A DNA stretch of 64,000 nucleotides from Areca catechu. Taxonomy: Eukaryota; Streptophyta; Magnoliopsida; Arecales; Arecaceae. The position numbers were made by a program, and so were the translations under genes. The DNA is taken from positions 65,056,021-65,120,020 of the forward strand of contig CM038046.1 of the NCBI GenBank assembly GCA_021397845.1, written 5' to 3'. Below the pieces are notes generated by a model that ran no database searches, was not told the DNA's origin, and saw only the letters and a program-made list of their open reading frames with translations. Shown piece after piece: positions 43,585-54,644 of the stretch (within the stretch, counting starts at the first letter, position 1; the number at the start of each line of letters is the position of its first letter).

Positions 43585-44507
43585 GCAGTATAATTCTTGG
43601 AAGACCTTGGTTGTATGATCATGATGCCACCCTCCTAGGAAAATCCAACACCTGTGTCTTTAGTTTCAATGGGAAGAAAATCACAATCCATTCAGTCCCT
43701 CCTAAGGACAAGGTAGCTAAAGGAACCAGTAAGGTTAGGGAGATGAAGACTGGAGTGAACCTAATTAGTGCCAAGGATCTAGAACAAGAAATTCATAGTG
43801 GTTCACCCATTTGGATGTTGACTGCTAAGGAACTTAGGACTCCTACACCCTCAGAGCCTCCTCAGGAAGTTAAGCCTTTATTAGAAGAATTTGAGGATGT
43901 TTTTCCCGAGGATCTGCCAGACCACCTTCCACCTCTTAGGGATATTCAGCATTCCATAGATCTAGTCCCAGGAGCTACTTTATCCAACTTGCCCCATTAT
44001 AGGATGAATCCATCTGAGCATAAAGAACTGCAAAAGCAGGTTGGCGAATTGTTGAGGAAGGGGTTCATTAGAGAGAGTCTTAGTCCTTGTGCAGTCCCTG
44101 CACTTCTAACCCCGAAAAAGGATGGCACATGGAGGATGTGTGTTGACAGTCATGCCATCAATAAGATCACAATCAAGTATAGGTTCCCCATCCCTAGACT
44201 AGATGACATGCTCGATATGATGGCCGTTGCCATGGTTTTTTCTAAAATTGATCTCAAGAGCGGCTATCATCAGGTTAGGATTAGACCAGGGGATGAGTGG
44301 AAAACAGCCTTCAAAACTAAGGATGGTCTCTATGAATGGGTTGTTATGCCTTTTGGGTTGTCCAATGCCCCTAGTACTTTCATGAGGAAGTTTGTAGTGG
44401 TCTATTTTGATGATATCCTGATCTATAGTAAGACCCACCCTGGGAGAATTGGTGCGGGCACCAGACTCAGAAGAAGACTTCAGAGCTCCATCTGGATCTC
44501 TGATTAA
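43581..44507 (+). pseudogene. Truncated RT of gypsy element B, fused in frame to the LTR
   Basis: Open for 308 codons after the frameshift: the end of the protease domain (SSIILGRPWLYDHDA), connector, and RT motifs LLRKGFIRESLSPCAVPALL, CVDSHAINKIT, FSKIDLKSGYHQVRI, VMPFGLSNAPSTFM and YFDDILIYSK. An 11-codon in-frame deletion removes the segment before KFVVVYFDD. After SKT the frame enters PPT and LTR (HPGRIGAGTRLRRR). The rest of RT, RNase H and integrase are absent. The deletion shares the bases ccc at both edges (44434-44436). Confidence 0.9.
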
Positions 44508-46062
44508 CCTTGCCCGAAGAATTAGGGTTTTTGGTTTGTAATAAGAGTTGACTAGATCAACTCAATTTAGCTTGAGTCTACATTACCTGCATTTTATTTT
44601 GTTGAGTCATGTTGACTCAGTAGTGGACTAGGGTTTCAACCTGGGATGTTACATTTTCTCCCAAGACCAGGCAAGTGGACACCACACTCCCAGCCACACT
44701 CCCAGTCCAGGGGGCTCCATATCCACATCCAGCAGCTTTTGGTCCCCACTCCACAGATGGCAACTTCATTCTTTCATGCACCAGATAAAGGGAAGTCCAC
44801 CAAGAGAGCACCAATCAAGGGGGCGGCCAAGACTTTCCCAAGAAAATCCAAGCAAAGGAGGGAAGAAATTTCTCTTGGAAGAACATATCAAGGGGCGCCC
44901 ATTACCTGCCAAAAACACCTAAAACAAAGATGGGAAGGACCTTGACTTAGGGAGGAAGAAAAGGAGGAGTCCAAAAGAGTTGATCCCAAAAGAGTTGATC
45001 CAGGGAAGGAAGAAAATTTTTCTTGAAAATCCAAGCAAGGTGGCGCCATCTACCTGCCATTTATAACCCAAATCCTAATTTTTGGTATTTTGGCCGACCA
45101 TATGTAAGGGATTTGCCCTAATTTGGAGATCCCCTCCTTTAGTCCCACATGGGAAGATGTGAAACCCTCCTCCCTTGTAATGCCTTATAAATTAAACCCC
45201 TTTTGTAAGTTTACAACAATCAGATGAATGAAAAAAAAATTTTCTTGAGCAAACTTGTGTTTTCTCTTGTCCGCACTTGCTTCCAGGTGTTGAGCTCCGT
45301 GAGGGAGTAAAATCCGGGTTCCCCTGGAACCTTGAGGAGGTGAGAGATCTCCAAAACCCTAAACCCTAGGTTAGCCACTCAATTCCCAAACCCTAGCCGC
45401 CATCTCCCTTCTCTTTCCACCAAGCCCTAGTCTTTTCCTCTTCTCACGGCCACCTTCTCCAAGTCCTGGCCGACCACCAGCATCCGACTCCAGTCCAAAT
45501 ACTGCAGATCTACAGCAATTCTAAGAGGAAGTCAGATCGGCCTCCAGGAGAATTCGACTTCAGCAACTTTAGCTTTCAAGTTCTTCAACCTGGTAAGATC
45601 TTTCCTTGAGTTTCTGAATTCCATCATTTGTTCCTCTTCTTTTCCAGATCTTGAGTCCAGGAGAAGCTGACCAAACCACGAGACTAGTATTGGAGGATCC
45701 ATTGCGAAGATAGCCGACTCCGAGGATCCCACAATCTGCTCGAGAGAGTTCTTCCACCAGAATCCTGAGAAGATCACTGTCTGGTGAGTAAACCGTCCCT
45801 CCTCTCTATTTCTGTTCTGTTGAAAGTTCAGAGCGAGACCCTAGGTCTGGGAGTTTCTCAACCCCCAGCGATCCGTTACTTCTGAACTACTCTGATACTT
45901 TAGTTTCTTCTAAACTGTGCTTTCAATCTTTACTTAGTTTCCTTCAACGTAGTTTAGCTTTACTTTGAGTCAAAGCCAATTTCTGAAATATATATAAAAA
46001 AAAAAAAGAATTAATCTTAATTTTACTTCCGCATACGCTTCTTTGTTCTTTGTTCTGCATCA
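44450..46062 (+). repeat. 3' LTR of gypsy element B
   Basis: 1613 bp; same as the 5' LTR plus one 15-bp tandem duplication (gatcccaaaagagtt) and a few substitutions. Followed by TSD cttca. Confidence 0.93.
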
Positions 46063-46067
46063 CTTCA

Positions 46068-46447
46068 TTCAGAAATAGCTTGGCTACTTTAGAATCATCA
46101 TAGGTTTAGGAACAAGGCAGGAAATGTGCCCTCTTTGAAAACCTATCGACCACTATAAATATAGAATCATTCTTCCTTAGGGTCTTAGGTAATCCAAGAA
46201 CAAAGTCCATGCTAAGTTCTTGCCATGGACAATCCAGTATAGGAAGAGGGGTGTATAAGCTAGTGTTTTACTTTTGCTATTTTGCAACAGCACAAGTTCA
46301 ACATCTAGCTACCATTTAAGCAACATTCCTCTTAAGATTCGGCCAATAGAATTGGTCTTCTAGAGCTAAAATTGTCTTATTTCTATCAAAGTGTCCTGCT
46401 AACCCTTCAGCATGTGTTTCCCAAATCAAGAAGTCTCTAAGTGAAGT
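46068..46447 (-). pseudogene. Integrase N-terminal region, gypsy copy B
   Basis: Continuation of the integrase interrupted by element B. The minus strand encodes SLRDFLIWETHAEGLAGHFDRNKTI and FYWPNLKRNVA, the start of the zinc-binding domain, and core sequence to the left. It ends at gaagt (46443-46447), the Sirevirus insertion site. Confidence 0.82.
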
Positions 46448-48004
46448 TATTGCCCAGGTGGCTTCCCAAGAGGAGGGTGAATTGGGATTATAAAAACTTT
46501 TCGCAAGTATATGCAATTTGAAATCCTTTTGATATTGTGGTGCAATATGCAATGTAGAAGTAATTAAGTAAAAGCAATAAGGTAAAGTAAGCACAAACAC
46601 AAACACAAAGAAATTTAGAGTGGTTCGGAGCAACCAGCTCCTACGTCCACTATCCAAGGACCACTTGGGATTTCCACTATATCCCCCAACCGAAATATAG
46701 TCGAATTGTTTTACAAGGCTCACAATCCAAACCTATACACTTTGGTTTTACTGAGATCACCAAAGAAACCCTAACTCCCTTTAGTTTTAAATGGGATCAC
46801 CAAAGAAAATCCAAACACTTGGTTTTATACCGGGATCACCAAGAACCCAACTTAGGTTTTCACAAGGTTCACCTAAAAACCTTTAACCCTCTCTTAAGAC
46901 ACAGCCCCTTGCTGTTCTTAGAGAGAAAACAAAAATATAAGAGAAATGTAAAGCAACTACACAACAAACCGAGTTTGTTAAAATGTTGCCGATGTAGATC
47001 AAGGTGAAGCTTAGCTTTGAATGCTCTTTAATGCTCTTCAAGCTGCTTCTTTGCTTCTTCAATGAGTGGGTTCAATGATGAAGAGAAGTTGATGGAGCTT
47101 TGTATCCTATCTTGAATGCTCTTTGAAGTTGGTTGGTGAAAGACTTGAAGGCTTTTCAAATTCCCAAGATAAATCAATAATAATCTCTCTAAAAATTGTT
47201 TAATCCATTACAAGTAATCCCTTTTATAGTTTTTCATAAGATATAGCTGTTGTAGGGCCTAGGGATTCATGAAAGAGCTGTTGGAGACCATTTGGAATTC
47301 AAAAATCACTTTCAGCAACTAGCCGTTATAGTGTAGAAAATGGTCACTCGAGTCGGCTCCAGGTCCACGAGTCAGCTTGAAGTCTCAGACAGCCCAAACA
47401 GAAATCCTATGCTAGTCGGCTCTTCAAGCTGGAGTCGGCTCGAACCTTCAATCAATACAAAACAATAATTTTCTTAAGTCAGCTCTTCAGGGTAAGTAGG
47501 CTCGAAGTCTCAGTCACCAACAAACATAACTCTAGACGAGTCGGCTCTTGGAGCTTGAGTCGGCTCGAGATCTCAGACTTCAAAAACATGTGTTCTTCCG
47601 TGAGTTAGCTCTTGAAACTCGAGTCAGCTCGAGGTACTAAAAATCTAAAATTTCTTTGTGCCATGCCATAAGGAGTCGGCTCTTGCCAAAACTTCATTTA
47701 ATGTTTCAAACTACTCTAAAATTCTTCAACACATGAATCCAACAAGAGCTAATCTACACACTCTTATTTTTATAATTTTATAGCCCTTTTACATGATTAC
47801 ATAGTTAAAAAATTATGACTTTTACAATTTAAAGTTCATAAGAGTCTATACAAAATTAAATTACCTTTCAATCAATTTGAAAACTAATTAAACTATATAT
47901 AACCATTTTCCTGCAACAACTTCTCAAGTAATTGAAAGAATTAGTAACTCATACATATCCAATATTTTGTGATCATCAAAATCATTCAAGGGGTCAACAG
48001 AAGT
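46443..48004 (-). mobile_element. Solo Sirevirus LTR in gypsy copy B (LTR 46448-47999)
   Basis: Bounded by gaagt at 46443-46447 and 48000-48004. It begins TATTG (TGTTG in the other copy) and ends CAACA, 1552 bp. The GAGTCGGCTC-type words recur at about 47345-47685. It sits at the same base of the gypsy integrase as the Sirevirus in copy A, so both derive from one insertion; here the interior was lost by LTR-LTR recombination. Confidence 0.88.
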
Positions 48005-49429
48005 GTTTGGAATACATAGCTTACTCTCCCTAAAGAGGTATCCATCTTGATTGTGTACTCACTATATGAACTAGTCGGTCCTTGCATAACTACCTTATAA
48101 ATTTTTCCAAAATCATTACAATTCTCATATTCATCCTTCAATTTCTCAAATCTGACTACTCTAGTACTAACACAATTCAAAAGCATAAATCTCCTACTTA
48201 ATGCATCAGCAACTTTATTATCAATACCCGATTGATGTCTTAAAACAAAAGTGTTGGCCTGAATATATTCAACCCATTTTCCATGCCTAGCATTCAATTT
48301 CTTTTATGAGTTAAGGAACCTAAGAGCTTCATGATTAGAATATAATACGAACTCTTGCGATAGCCAATAGTGTTGCCAATACCTAAGTGATTGAACCACC
48401 GCATACAATTCCTTATCATAAGTAGATTATTTCAATTTAGCATCGTTTAGTTTCTCGCTAAAGAATGCAACCAGGTGATTTTCTTGACTCAAGACTCCTC
48501 CAATTCCTATCCCTGAGGCATCATGAGCAACCTCGAAAACTTTCAAAAAATCGGGTAGCCTCAGAATTGGGGCTTGGGTCATTCTATTCTTAATCTCTTC
48601 AAAAGCCCTATTAGCTTCCTTTGACCAGTCAAATACTCCTTTCTTCATACAGTCTGTAATAGATGCAACTATCGTACTAAACCCTCGAATAAATTCCTAT
48701 AAAAAGTAGCTAATCCATGAAAACTTCGTATATCATGAACATTCTTAAGGATAGGCCACTCAACTATGGATTCGATCTTCTCGGGTCTGCCGATACTCCT
48801 TCAGTAGTTACTACAAAACCTAGAAAAATAATCCTTTGAGTCATAAAACTACATTTCTTTAAATTCATATAAAGATTATCTCCTCTAAGTACTTGACAAA
48901 CTTACTGAAGATGGTCTAAGTAATCCTTCTTATTCTTACTATATATGAGGATATTATCAAAATATACTACCACAAATTTTTCAATAAATGATTTCAATAC
49001 TTGAGTCATAATCCTCATAAAAGTGCTAGGTGCATTCGATAAACCAAAAGGCATCACTAACCATTCATACAAGCCATCCTTGGTCTTAAATGCAATCTTC
49101 CATTCATCCCCTAGTCTAATTCTAACCTGATAATAGCCACTCTTAAGATCTATCTTTGAAAATATGGTAGCACCAGCCATCATGTCTAGCATGTCATCAA
49201 GTTGGGGTATTGGAAACCTATACTTTATTGTAATCTTATTGATGGCTCTACTATCGACACACATTCTCCAAGTGCCATCCTTCTTGGGAGTCAAAAGTGT
49301 TGGAACGGCACAAGGACTTAAGCTTTCTCTTATGAATCCTTTTATAAGAAGATCCTCAACTTACCTATGTAACTCCTTATGCTCAGTAGGATTCATCCTA
49401 TAATGAGGTAAATTTGGCAAGGTAGCTCC
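48005..49429 (-). pseudogene. RNase H and RT, gypsy copy B
   Basis: Minus strand from the right: RT with MTPKKDGTWRMCVDSRAINKIT, FSKIDLKSGYYQVRI, MPFGLSNAPSTFMRIMTQVL and YFDNILIYSK (the last Asp of YFDD is Asn, about 48955). Then thumb and connection with stops (48665-48900), and RNase H with FEVAHDASGIGIGGVLSQ (about 48500) and KVADALSRRF (about 48190). Stops and frameshifts separate at least four pieces. Confidence 0.85.
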
Positions 49430-50268
49430 TGGGACTAAGTCTATAGCATGTTATATGTCCCTTAATGGAGGTAAACAATCAGGGAGGTCTTCCAGAAATA
49501 CATCCTTAAATTCTATAAGGAAATCTAAAATTTCCTTAGGATGTTCTTTCAAAGGTTCATCACAAACTTCTTTTGCAGTCAACATCCAAATATTGAACCT
49601 TCAATGATTTTATGTTCTAATTCCTTAGCAGTAATTAGGTTCAATCTGGGTTCTTTTTCCTTCAAACAACTAGACCCTCTTTTAGTATTGTCTTTGGGTT
49701 GGGTCGAGTTGATCACAATTCTCTTTTCATGGTGTTTGAATGCTCACGAGTTAGATTGGCTAAAGAGGGTTGCATCATGATCATATAACCACGGTCTACC
49801 TAGTATGATACTACTAACCCCCATTGGAATCACGTCACACCATACCTTTTCTTAGTAGGATTGAATTTAGACTGGGACCTGTCATTGTAACCTAATAGGA
49901 ATTGATGTAGCATCAATCCAGGATACCTTATATGGGCTAGGATGTATAACTATGGGTAAGCCTAAGCTCTTAATAGCATTAGTAGATATTGTATTCACAC
50001 AACTCTCACTGTCTATAATGATTTTGCACACTTTATCTCCTAGCTTAATAAAGGTTTGAAGGATATTCATCCTACGCCAGTCCTCATTCTTCTTGGTTTG
50101 AGCCAGAATACACCTAACTACACCTAGTAGGTCAGATGACTCTATGGGCTCTTCATCTCCTTCATACTCTTCTACCAAGTCTTCTTCTGCTTCATAAATT
50201 TCCTCTTCAAATTCTTCCACATCCTTGACATTTTCTTCCTCACATTCACCTATATGCAATGTTCGCAC
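49430..50268 (-). pseudogene. Protease and linker to RT, gypsy copy B
   Basis: An acidic segment (EEIYEAEEDLVEEYEGDEE) leads to GVVRCILAQTKKNEDWRR, then the protease motif CKIIIDSESCVNTIS, where the Gly of DSG is Glu. The frame stops at 49882. The remainder (SSIILGRPWLYDHDA near 49765-49825, then a decayed linker with many stops) follows. Confidence 0.82.
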
Positions 50269-51414
50269 AAGACAATCAGCAACAAAATGAACCGTTTTAC
50301 ATCACTTAAAATATATTGCATTTTTATTTCGATCTCTAGGGACCATAGGTGCCTTTCCTTTAGAACTAGTTGAGAAGTAGGATTTGGCCAGCTAGGTGGA
50401 AATTGATTAGGGCTAGCTCTAGTTCCAGGGGTATTAAACCTATTGGACTCAGGCTATAGGTGACAGGTCTCCTCTGGAATCGTTCATAATTCTTAGCAAT
50501 CTAGTAAGCCTATTCCAAATCATTAACTTTCCTTAAGAATAACTCCTTCTGGATATCCTCATGTAAACCAGCTCTAAACCTTGATAGGGTGACAGCTTTG
50601 GACTCGACTACACTACACCTCATAATGAACTCATCAAATTTGGCAATATAATCAGCTACCGGTTTATTTTCTTGAGTCAATTTTTGCCATTAGTCTAATA
50701 ATTTTTGTTCATATAAAAATTGTAGGTATTTCTCCATAAGCTTTACCTTCATGGCTCGCCATGTACCTATAGGTAGGTCACCTCTCTGTCAGTTCAGTCA
50801 TTCTAAATTTTCTCAGTACAATCAGCTTGTCGGACTAGCCTAAGCTTGGCGAATTTGAATTTTCTTTCCTCCAACATTTCGTACCACTTAAAGTGCTGGT
50901 CCATATCACTTTCCCAATCTGTATAGACCTTAGGATCTAAACTACCCTCAAATGTGGGTGCATCTAATCAAATGCTCATAAGAATCCTTTCTTCCTGGTC
51001 ATTCACATCAGAGGTATAGCGCCTAGGGATTGGGTTAGGAGTATTGTCCCTATGTTGGGCTCTTGGACCTGGGTAAGCAGGTTCTCTATGTTGACCTCTT
51101 AGATCTGGGGGAGTGAGTTGGGCTCGAGGAATTTGGGGAATGGGTCTAGGTGTCTCAGAGCTTTGACCTAGAGGAGTGGGTTAAGGGGTTTCAGAACTTT
51201 GACCTAGCTGAATGGGTCTAGGTATTTCAGGATCTGATCTAGTCACATGGGATTCTTCAAGATTACCTAGCATCTCTTCTACTTGGTCAAACCTTGTAGT
51301 AAGCTGAGTAAGTTAATCAGTTATTGTCCTCAAATAATTTTCCATATTAGGGTCCATGGGTGGATTGTGTTGGGTTTGAGCAGGTTGATAGGGTGTGACT
51401 GACCTAGTTTCCAT
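50269..51414 (-). pseudogene. Gag, gypsy copy B, decayed
   Basis: The ATG at 51414 gives METRSVTPYQPAQTQ, similar to the MSTRNGVPYQPGQTQ start of elements A, B and D. A Pro-rich linker with repeated RPIPLGQSSETP-like phrases (about 51130-51240) and capsid remnants (LDAPTFEGSLDPKVYTDWES near 50900-50975) follow. Stops are numerous. Knuckle Cys residues are mostly lost. Confidence 0.78.
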
Positions 51415-52491
51415 GCAATACAATCACACAGAACTCAACTCGGACTAGGGTTTCCTAGACCTAGAGCTCAAGTAGAATGGGTCAGCTCAAATTACAACCA
51501 ATTCAATATTTACCCTGTCCACTAGCCAAGTAAGAGGTGGGATCGTGGGAGGCTCCCCCTGCTCTCGCAGGGTCCTAATTAAAAACCATGAAACTTCTTA
51601 GGGCATGCCTCTGGACCTCTAGCCTTAGACACCAGGTTCAAGTGATAATCAGAGGATTGGGTGCACTAGCTTATACACAATACTTAGAACCCGACCTGTT
51701 GGTGTTCCTAGCTCACTAGAGCAAATTAAGTCTAATTAATTTTAATTAGGGTTGGGACTGATGCAAAGGTGGTGATTGTGGGCTATGGAAGGGTAATGAA
51801 ATCCCTCCCTTATGTAGATATTGAGTGCCCTTAAGATTAGCTTTAGATGATGCACACACAAGATGAAACCCTAGATGCAATCAAACTAAAATGATTAAAA
51901 TAACAAAAAAATAAAATTAATTATTATTTTATTATTTTTATTTTTTGTTTTTTAGTAGAGATATAGTTTGCGGAAAAAAACCCAAAGATGCAGGAAATTA
52001 AAATATGCAAGATTTATGCAAAAAGAACTCTAAACTAGAATTACTGAAATTCATAATAGAATATTCTCAGGCAATATTCTGGTTAGCAAAAAATCTATAG
52101 ATCGCAATAATTCATGAGAAAAATCTGAAAAATACATTCAATTATGATGGATCCAACGAAAAAAGAATCAGGTAATTTTAAATTTTATACATGTAGAAAT
52201 AATTAAAACAATAGAGTATATACTAAGATAATCGAGATGCAGAAATTAAAACCTAGATGCAGAAATTAAAATCTAAAAATGCCTATCTCTTTGATTTCTT
52301 CTTCAAGGGTCAATTCATAGTATCACCCCTACATGCTATAGGAAATCCCATTTTAATAGGAAGTGAGGATCTTGCAGCCCAACTTTTTTCTACGACCGGA
52401 TGGCCATGGTGAAGCACCCGATCTGAGTACTTAAAGAGAACTAAGTCGGCACAAGAGAGAATAAACCCTAGTTTAACCTGCTCTGATACCA
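51415..52491 (-). other. Leader and primer-binding site, gypsy copy B
   Basis: The PBS reads TGGTATCAGAGC on the minus strand (52480-52491), four bases from the LTR. The leader is AT-rich and non-coding. It includes CTGGTGTCTAAGG on the minus strand (51623-51635), the same word seen in the copia and gypsy A/D leaders. Confidence 0.78.
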
Positions 52492-52495
52492 AAAC

Positions 52496-53811
52496 TGATG
52501 CAGAATAAATAAATAAATAATAAAAATAGTAATTAATTTTAATAAAAATTTTTTAGCAGAATTTCTTTGTATTTCAATAATAATTTCATGAATTACAAAG
52601 GGGGGATGGTGGGGTATTTATAGAGCCCCAACCAGTGAAGTAAGGGACTTAAATACAAGACTTTTATTCCCTTTGAACTAAAACTCTGGAATTTTGATAC
52701 AAGTAGCCTAGACTCCTGCTTGATGGATTGACTGGGATTCCTATCCAAAGTTGGCGCCAAGATGGAGAAGGTGATGAGCTTCGATGAAGGGCCACGATTG
52801 CTTCCTTGGTTGGTAATGATGGGTGGACTCAGGAGTCTTGATAATGTAGCCTTCTGCAGGTGCATGGACTCTTCAATTTGGATTGGAGAAGACTCAAGAG
52901 TTCTAATGAAACTCTTGAGTTCTTGAAGCTTGAGCAACTAGCAACTTGTTTGAGTGAAATGCTAGGGGTAGAAACCCTTGGACCTCCAACACTTGAGATA
53001 AGTAATTTGGCTTGAAATTCCCTAGCAAGTGGCATCAAGGATGGAGAGAGTTTGCTTGGCCGAGTTCTCCATTTGGCATGGAATAACTTTGAGTGGAAGG
53101 GCGCTATTTGGGAGAGTCCTTCTGATTTACTTATCTCAAATTAAGTGGCACCAAATAATTCTTCTCATGGGCCGACCATAGAGTTTAGTCATGTGGTGAT
53201 GTCTTGATTTTGTGGCATGTCCAAACACAAGTGATATGGCATGTGTTCTTGTCCCAAAATAAAAAATCCAAATGGTGTTGTCCCAATGTCATGTGTTGAT
53301 GTCCAAATCCTTGAAAATGTGGTCCCAAGAAGAGGTTGTGACTTGGGCTAGCACATGGGTTGTCTTGAGTCTTCAATTGGGTGCACATGGGATGCTGTCT
53401 GAATCCCCTCTTGTAATACAGGACTCAATGACTCAACTAATTACAAGGACTCAATGAATAATTAACCAACTGATAACTAATTGAACCAACCATACTTAAT
53501 TAGGCTTCCAAAATAAAAACCCAATTAAAGTTGGTAAAAATGGCTAATTAAATTGGACGACTAAGATCCCAATTGGGTAATTAAGGTTTGACTCGATTGG
53601 AGTTTCGACTCAACCTGGTAAAAAGGGTTTTACCCCAAAATAAACAAAACCTTAATTTTAGTTGGTAAAAAGGGTTTACTCTAACTAAACCAAAATATCA
53701 AAAATAAACTAAATATTTACATGATAAATAGGGTTTGAGTTCAGGGTTTTACTTACAGGGTGCCACAGGGATGTGGGTTCAACCTGTCTATTTCTTTTAG
53801 CCCTGGTGCCC
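52496..53811 (-). repeat. 5' LTR, gypsy copy B, end damaged
   Basis: Plus-strand TGATGCAGAATAAATAAATA...CCCTGGTGCCC, colinear with 24615-25931. The final GCACCA is missing where the next element's LTR sequence starts. Confidence 0.87.
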
Positions 53812-54375
53812 AATGCATCGAGATCTATACAAATTCTTCTGCTCTGAGATCTGTCTAGATTTCTTCTTGTGATCGTGGAATAGTAGGTGGCGGACGAGGA
53901 AGAGGGACTTGCTTCAATTAGTTTCTTAAGCTCAACAAGCATTATTACTCTTACTGATTTCTTCCCAAAAAGAAGTGTCTTGATCCATTTCCCTGGTGAT
54001 TTCCCCATTGGAAAAAATCCAAGATCCTACACCCCTGAATCTTCACAATACTTATTAAAAAACCCCAGTTGATATGGGACTTGACGACGGGAGAGTCGCG
54101 GCCGCAGGCGCCGGTGGCGGCTGGGCCGGAGGTGGCGGAGGAGCTGTGGAGGAGTCGTTGAGGGCAAAGTCGAAGACAACATCTTGGCCGACGGTGGCGG
54201 ATTGGACGGTTGGAATAGCCGGGCGGCACGGTCTGCTCAACCTTGGATTTGTAGCTCGGTCGGTGCTGAACGGAGATGGTGGGGATGGTGGCAGCATGGG
54301 TCCGTTTACATGGGTTGGGCGGTGGCGGTGTTGAAGGATCGGCCGGGATAAGGTTGAAGAAAGTGATATGGACAA
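53812..54375 (-). pseudogene. Captured gene-like segment in U3, copy 1 (IQD-like start)
   Basis: On the minus strand an ATG at 54008 encodes MGKSPGKWIKTLLFGKKS, which resembles the conserved N-terminus of plant IQD (IQ67-domain, calmodulin-binding) proteins. After it comes a Ser-rich sequence I do not recognise, and the frame runs into the adjoining gypsy LTR. Upstream (54055-54375) is GC-rich sequence with an open frame containing VFDFALNDSS and a Pro-rich run, but no ATG. No IQ motif (IQxxxRGxxxR) is present. It looks like host gene fragments taken up by the element, not a working gene. Confidence 0.45.
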
Positions 54376-54544
54376 CGATTAAAGGAAGAAGATGACAGGA
54401 ATAACAAAAAAATAAGTTAGGGATAAACATGGAATAAAATAGGAATAGCAGGAATAGGTGGAATAGCTGGAATAAAAAAATATAAAATAAAAAAAATCTA
54501 GGAGAAAAAAGAAAAAATCCTGATGGGTTTTGATGTCCCCATCA
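53812..54544 (-). repeat. 3' LTR fragment (U3 only) of the reduced element
   Basis: Matches 55099-55833 over its whole length; the R-U5 part is missing where it joins the damaged gypsy LTR. Confidence 0.8.
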
Positions 54545-54644
54545 TTCTCCTAGGGTGGAAAAAACTCGACTCCATTGAGTCAATGCTGCAACTCTCTTTT
54601 TTTTTCTCTAACCCTAATCCTCTCCCGCACTGATACCAAATTTA
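54545..54644 (-). other. Minimal interior: PBS and polypurine tract
   Basis: The PBS complement gcactgatacca (54627-54638; minus strand TGGTATCAGTGC, one mismatch to the tRNA-Met site) and the purine tract next to 54544 are the only recognisable parts. Confidence 0.7.

Larger units (their letters stand above)
39571..46067 (+). mobile_element. Gypsy element B, deletion derivative, complete with LTRs and TSD
   Basis: TSD cttca at 39571-39575 and 46063-46067 flanks LTRs 39576-41173 and 44450-46062. Copy A has the uninterrupted target at about 26925-26935. The interior encodes Gag, protease and the first part of RT, then jumps from the YFDD region straight to the polypurine tract. The LTRs are nearly identical apart from a 15-bp tandem duplication in the 3' LTR (near 44985-45000), so insertion is recent. 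Confidence 0.94.
38101..53811 (-). mobile_element. Minus-strand gypsy element, duplicated copy B (with nested inserts)
   Basis: From the right: 5' LTR 52496-53811, PBS, leader, gag, protease, RT, RNase H, [solo Sirevirus LTR], integrase, [gypsy element B], rest of integrase, LTR fragment 38101-38584. The fragment lacks the half of the LTR that would lie left of the duplication junction. All genes are heavily decayed. The right end of the 5' LTR lacks its last bases (stops at ggtgccc), so the right TSD is gone. Confidence 0.82.

Noticed and set aside
53709..54008. Intact IQD gene
   Set aside because: Only about 18 residues resemble the IQD start; no IQ motif, and the frame runs into a gypsy LTR. 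Kept as a captured fragment at most.
54055..54375. Pro-rich 106-codon minus-strand ORF as a gene
   Set aside because: No ATG start (TTG), inside U3 of an LTR, and partly compositional; treated as part of the captured GC-rich segment.
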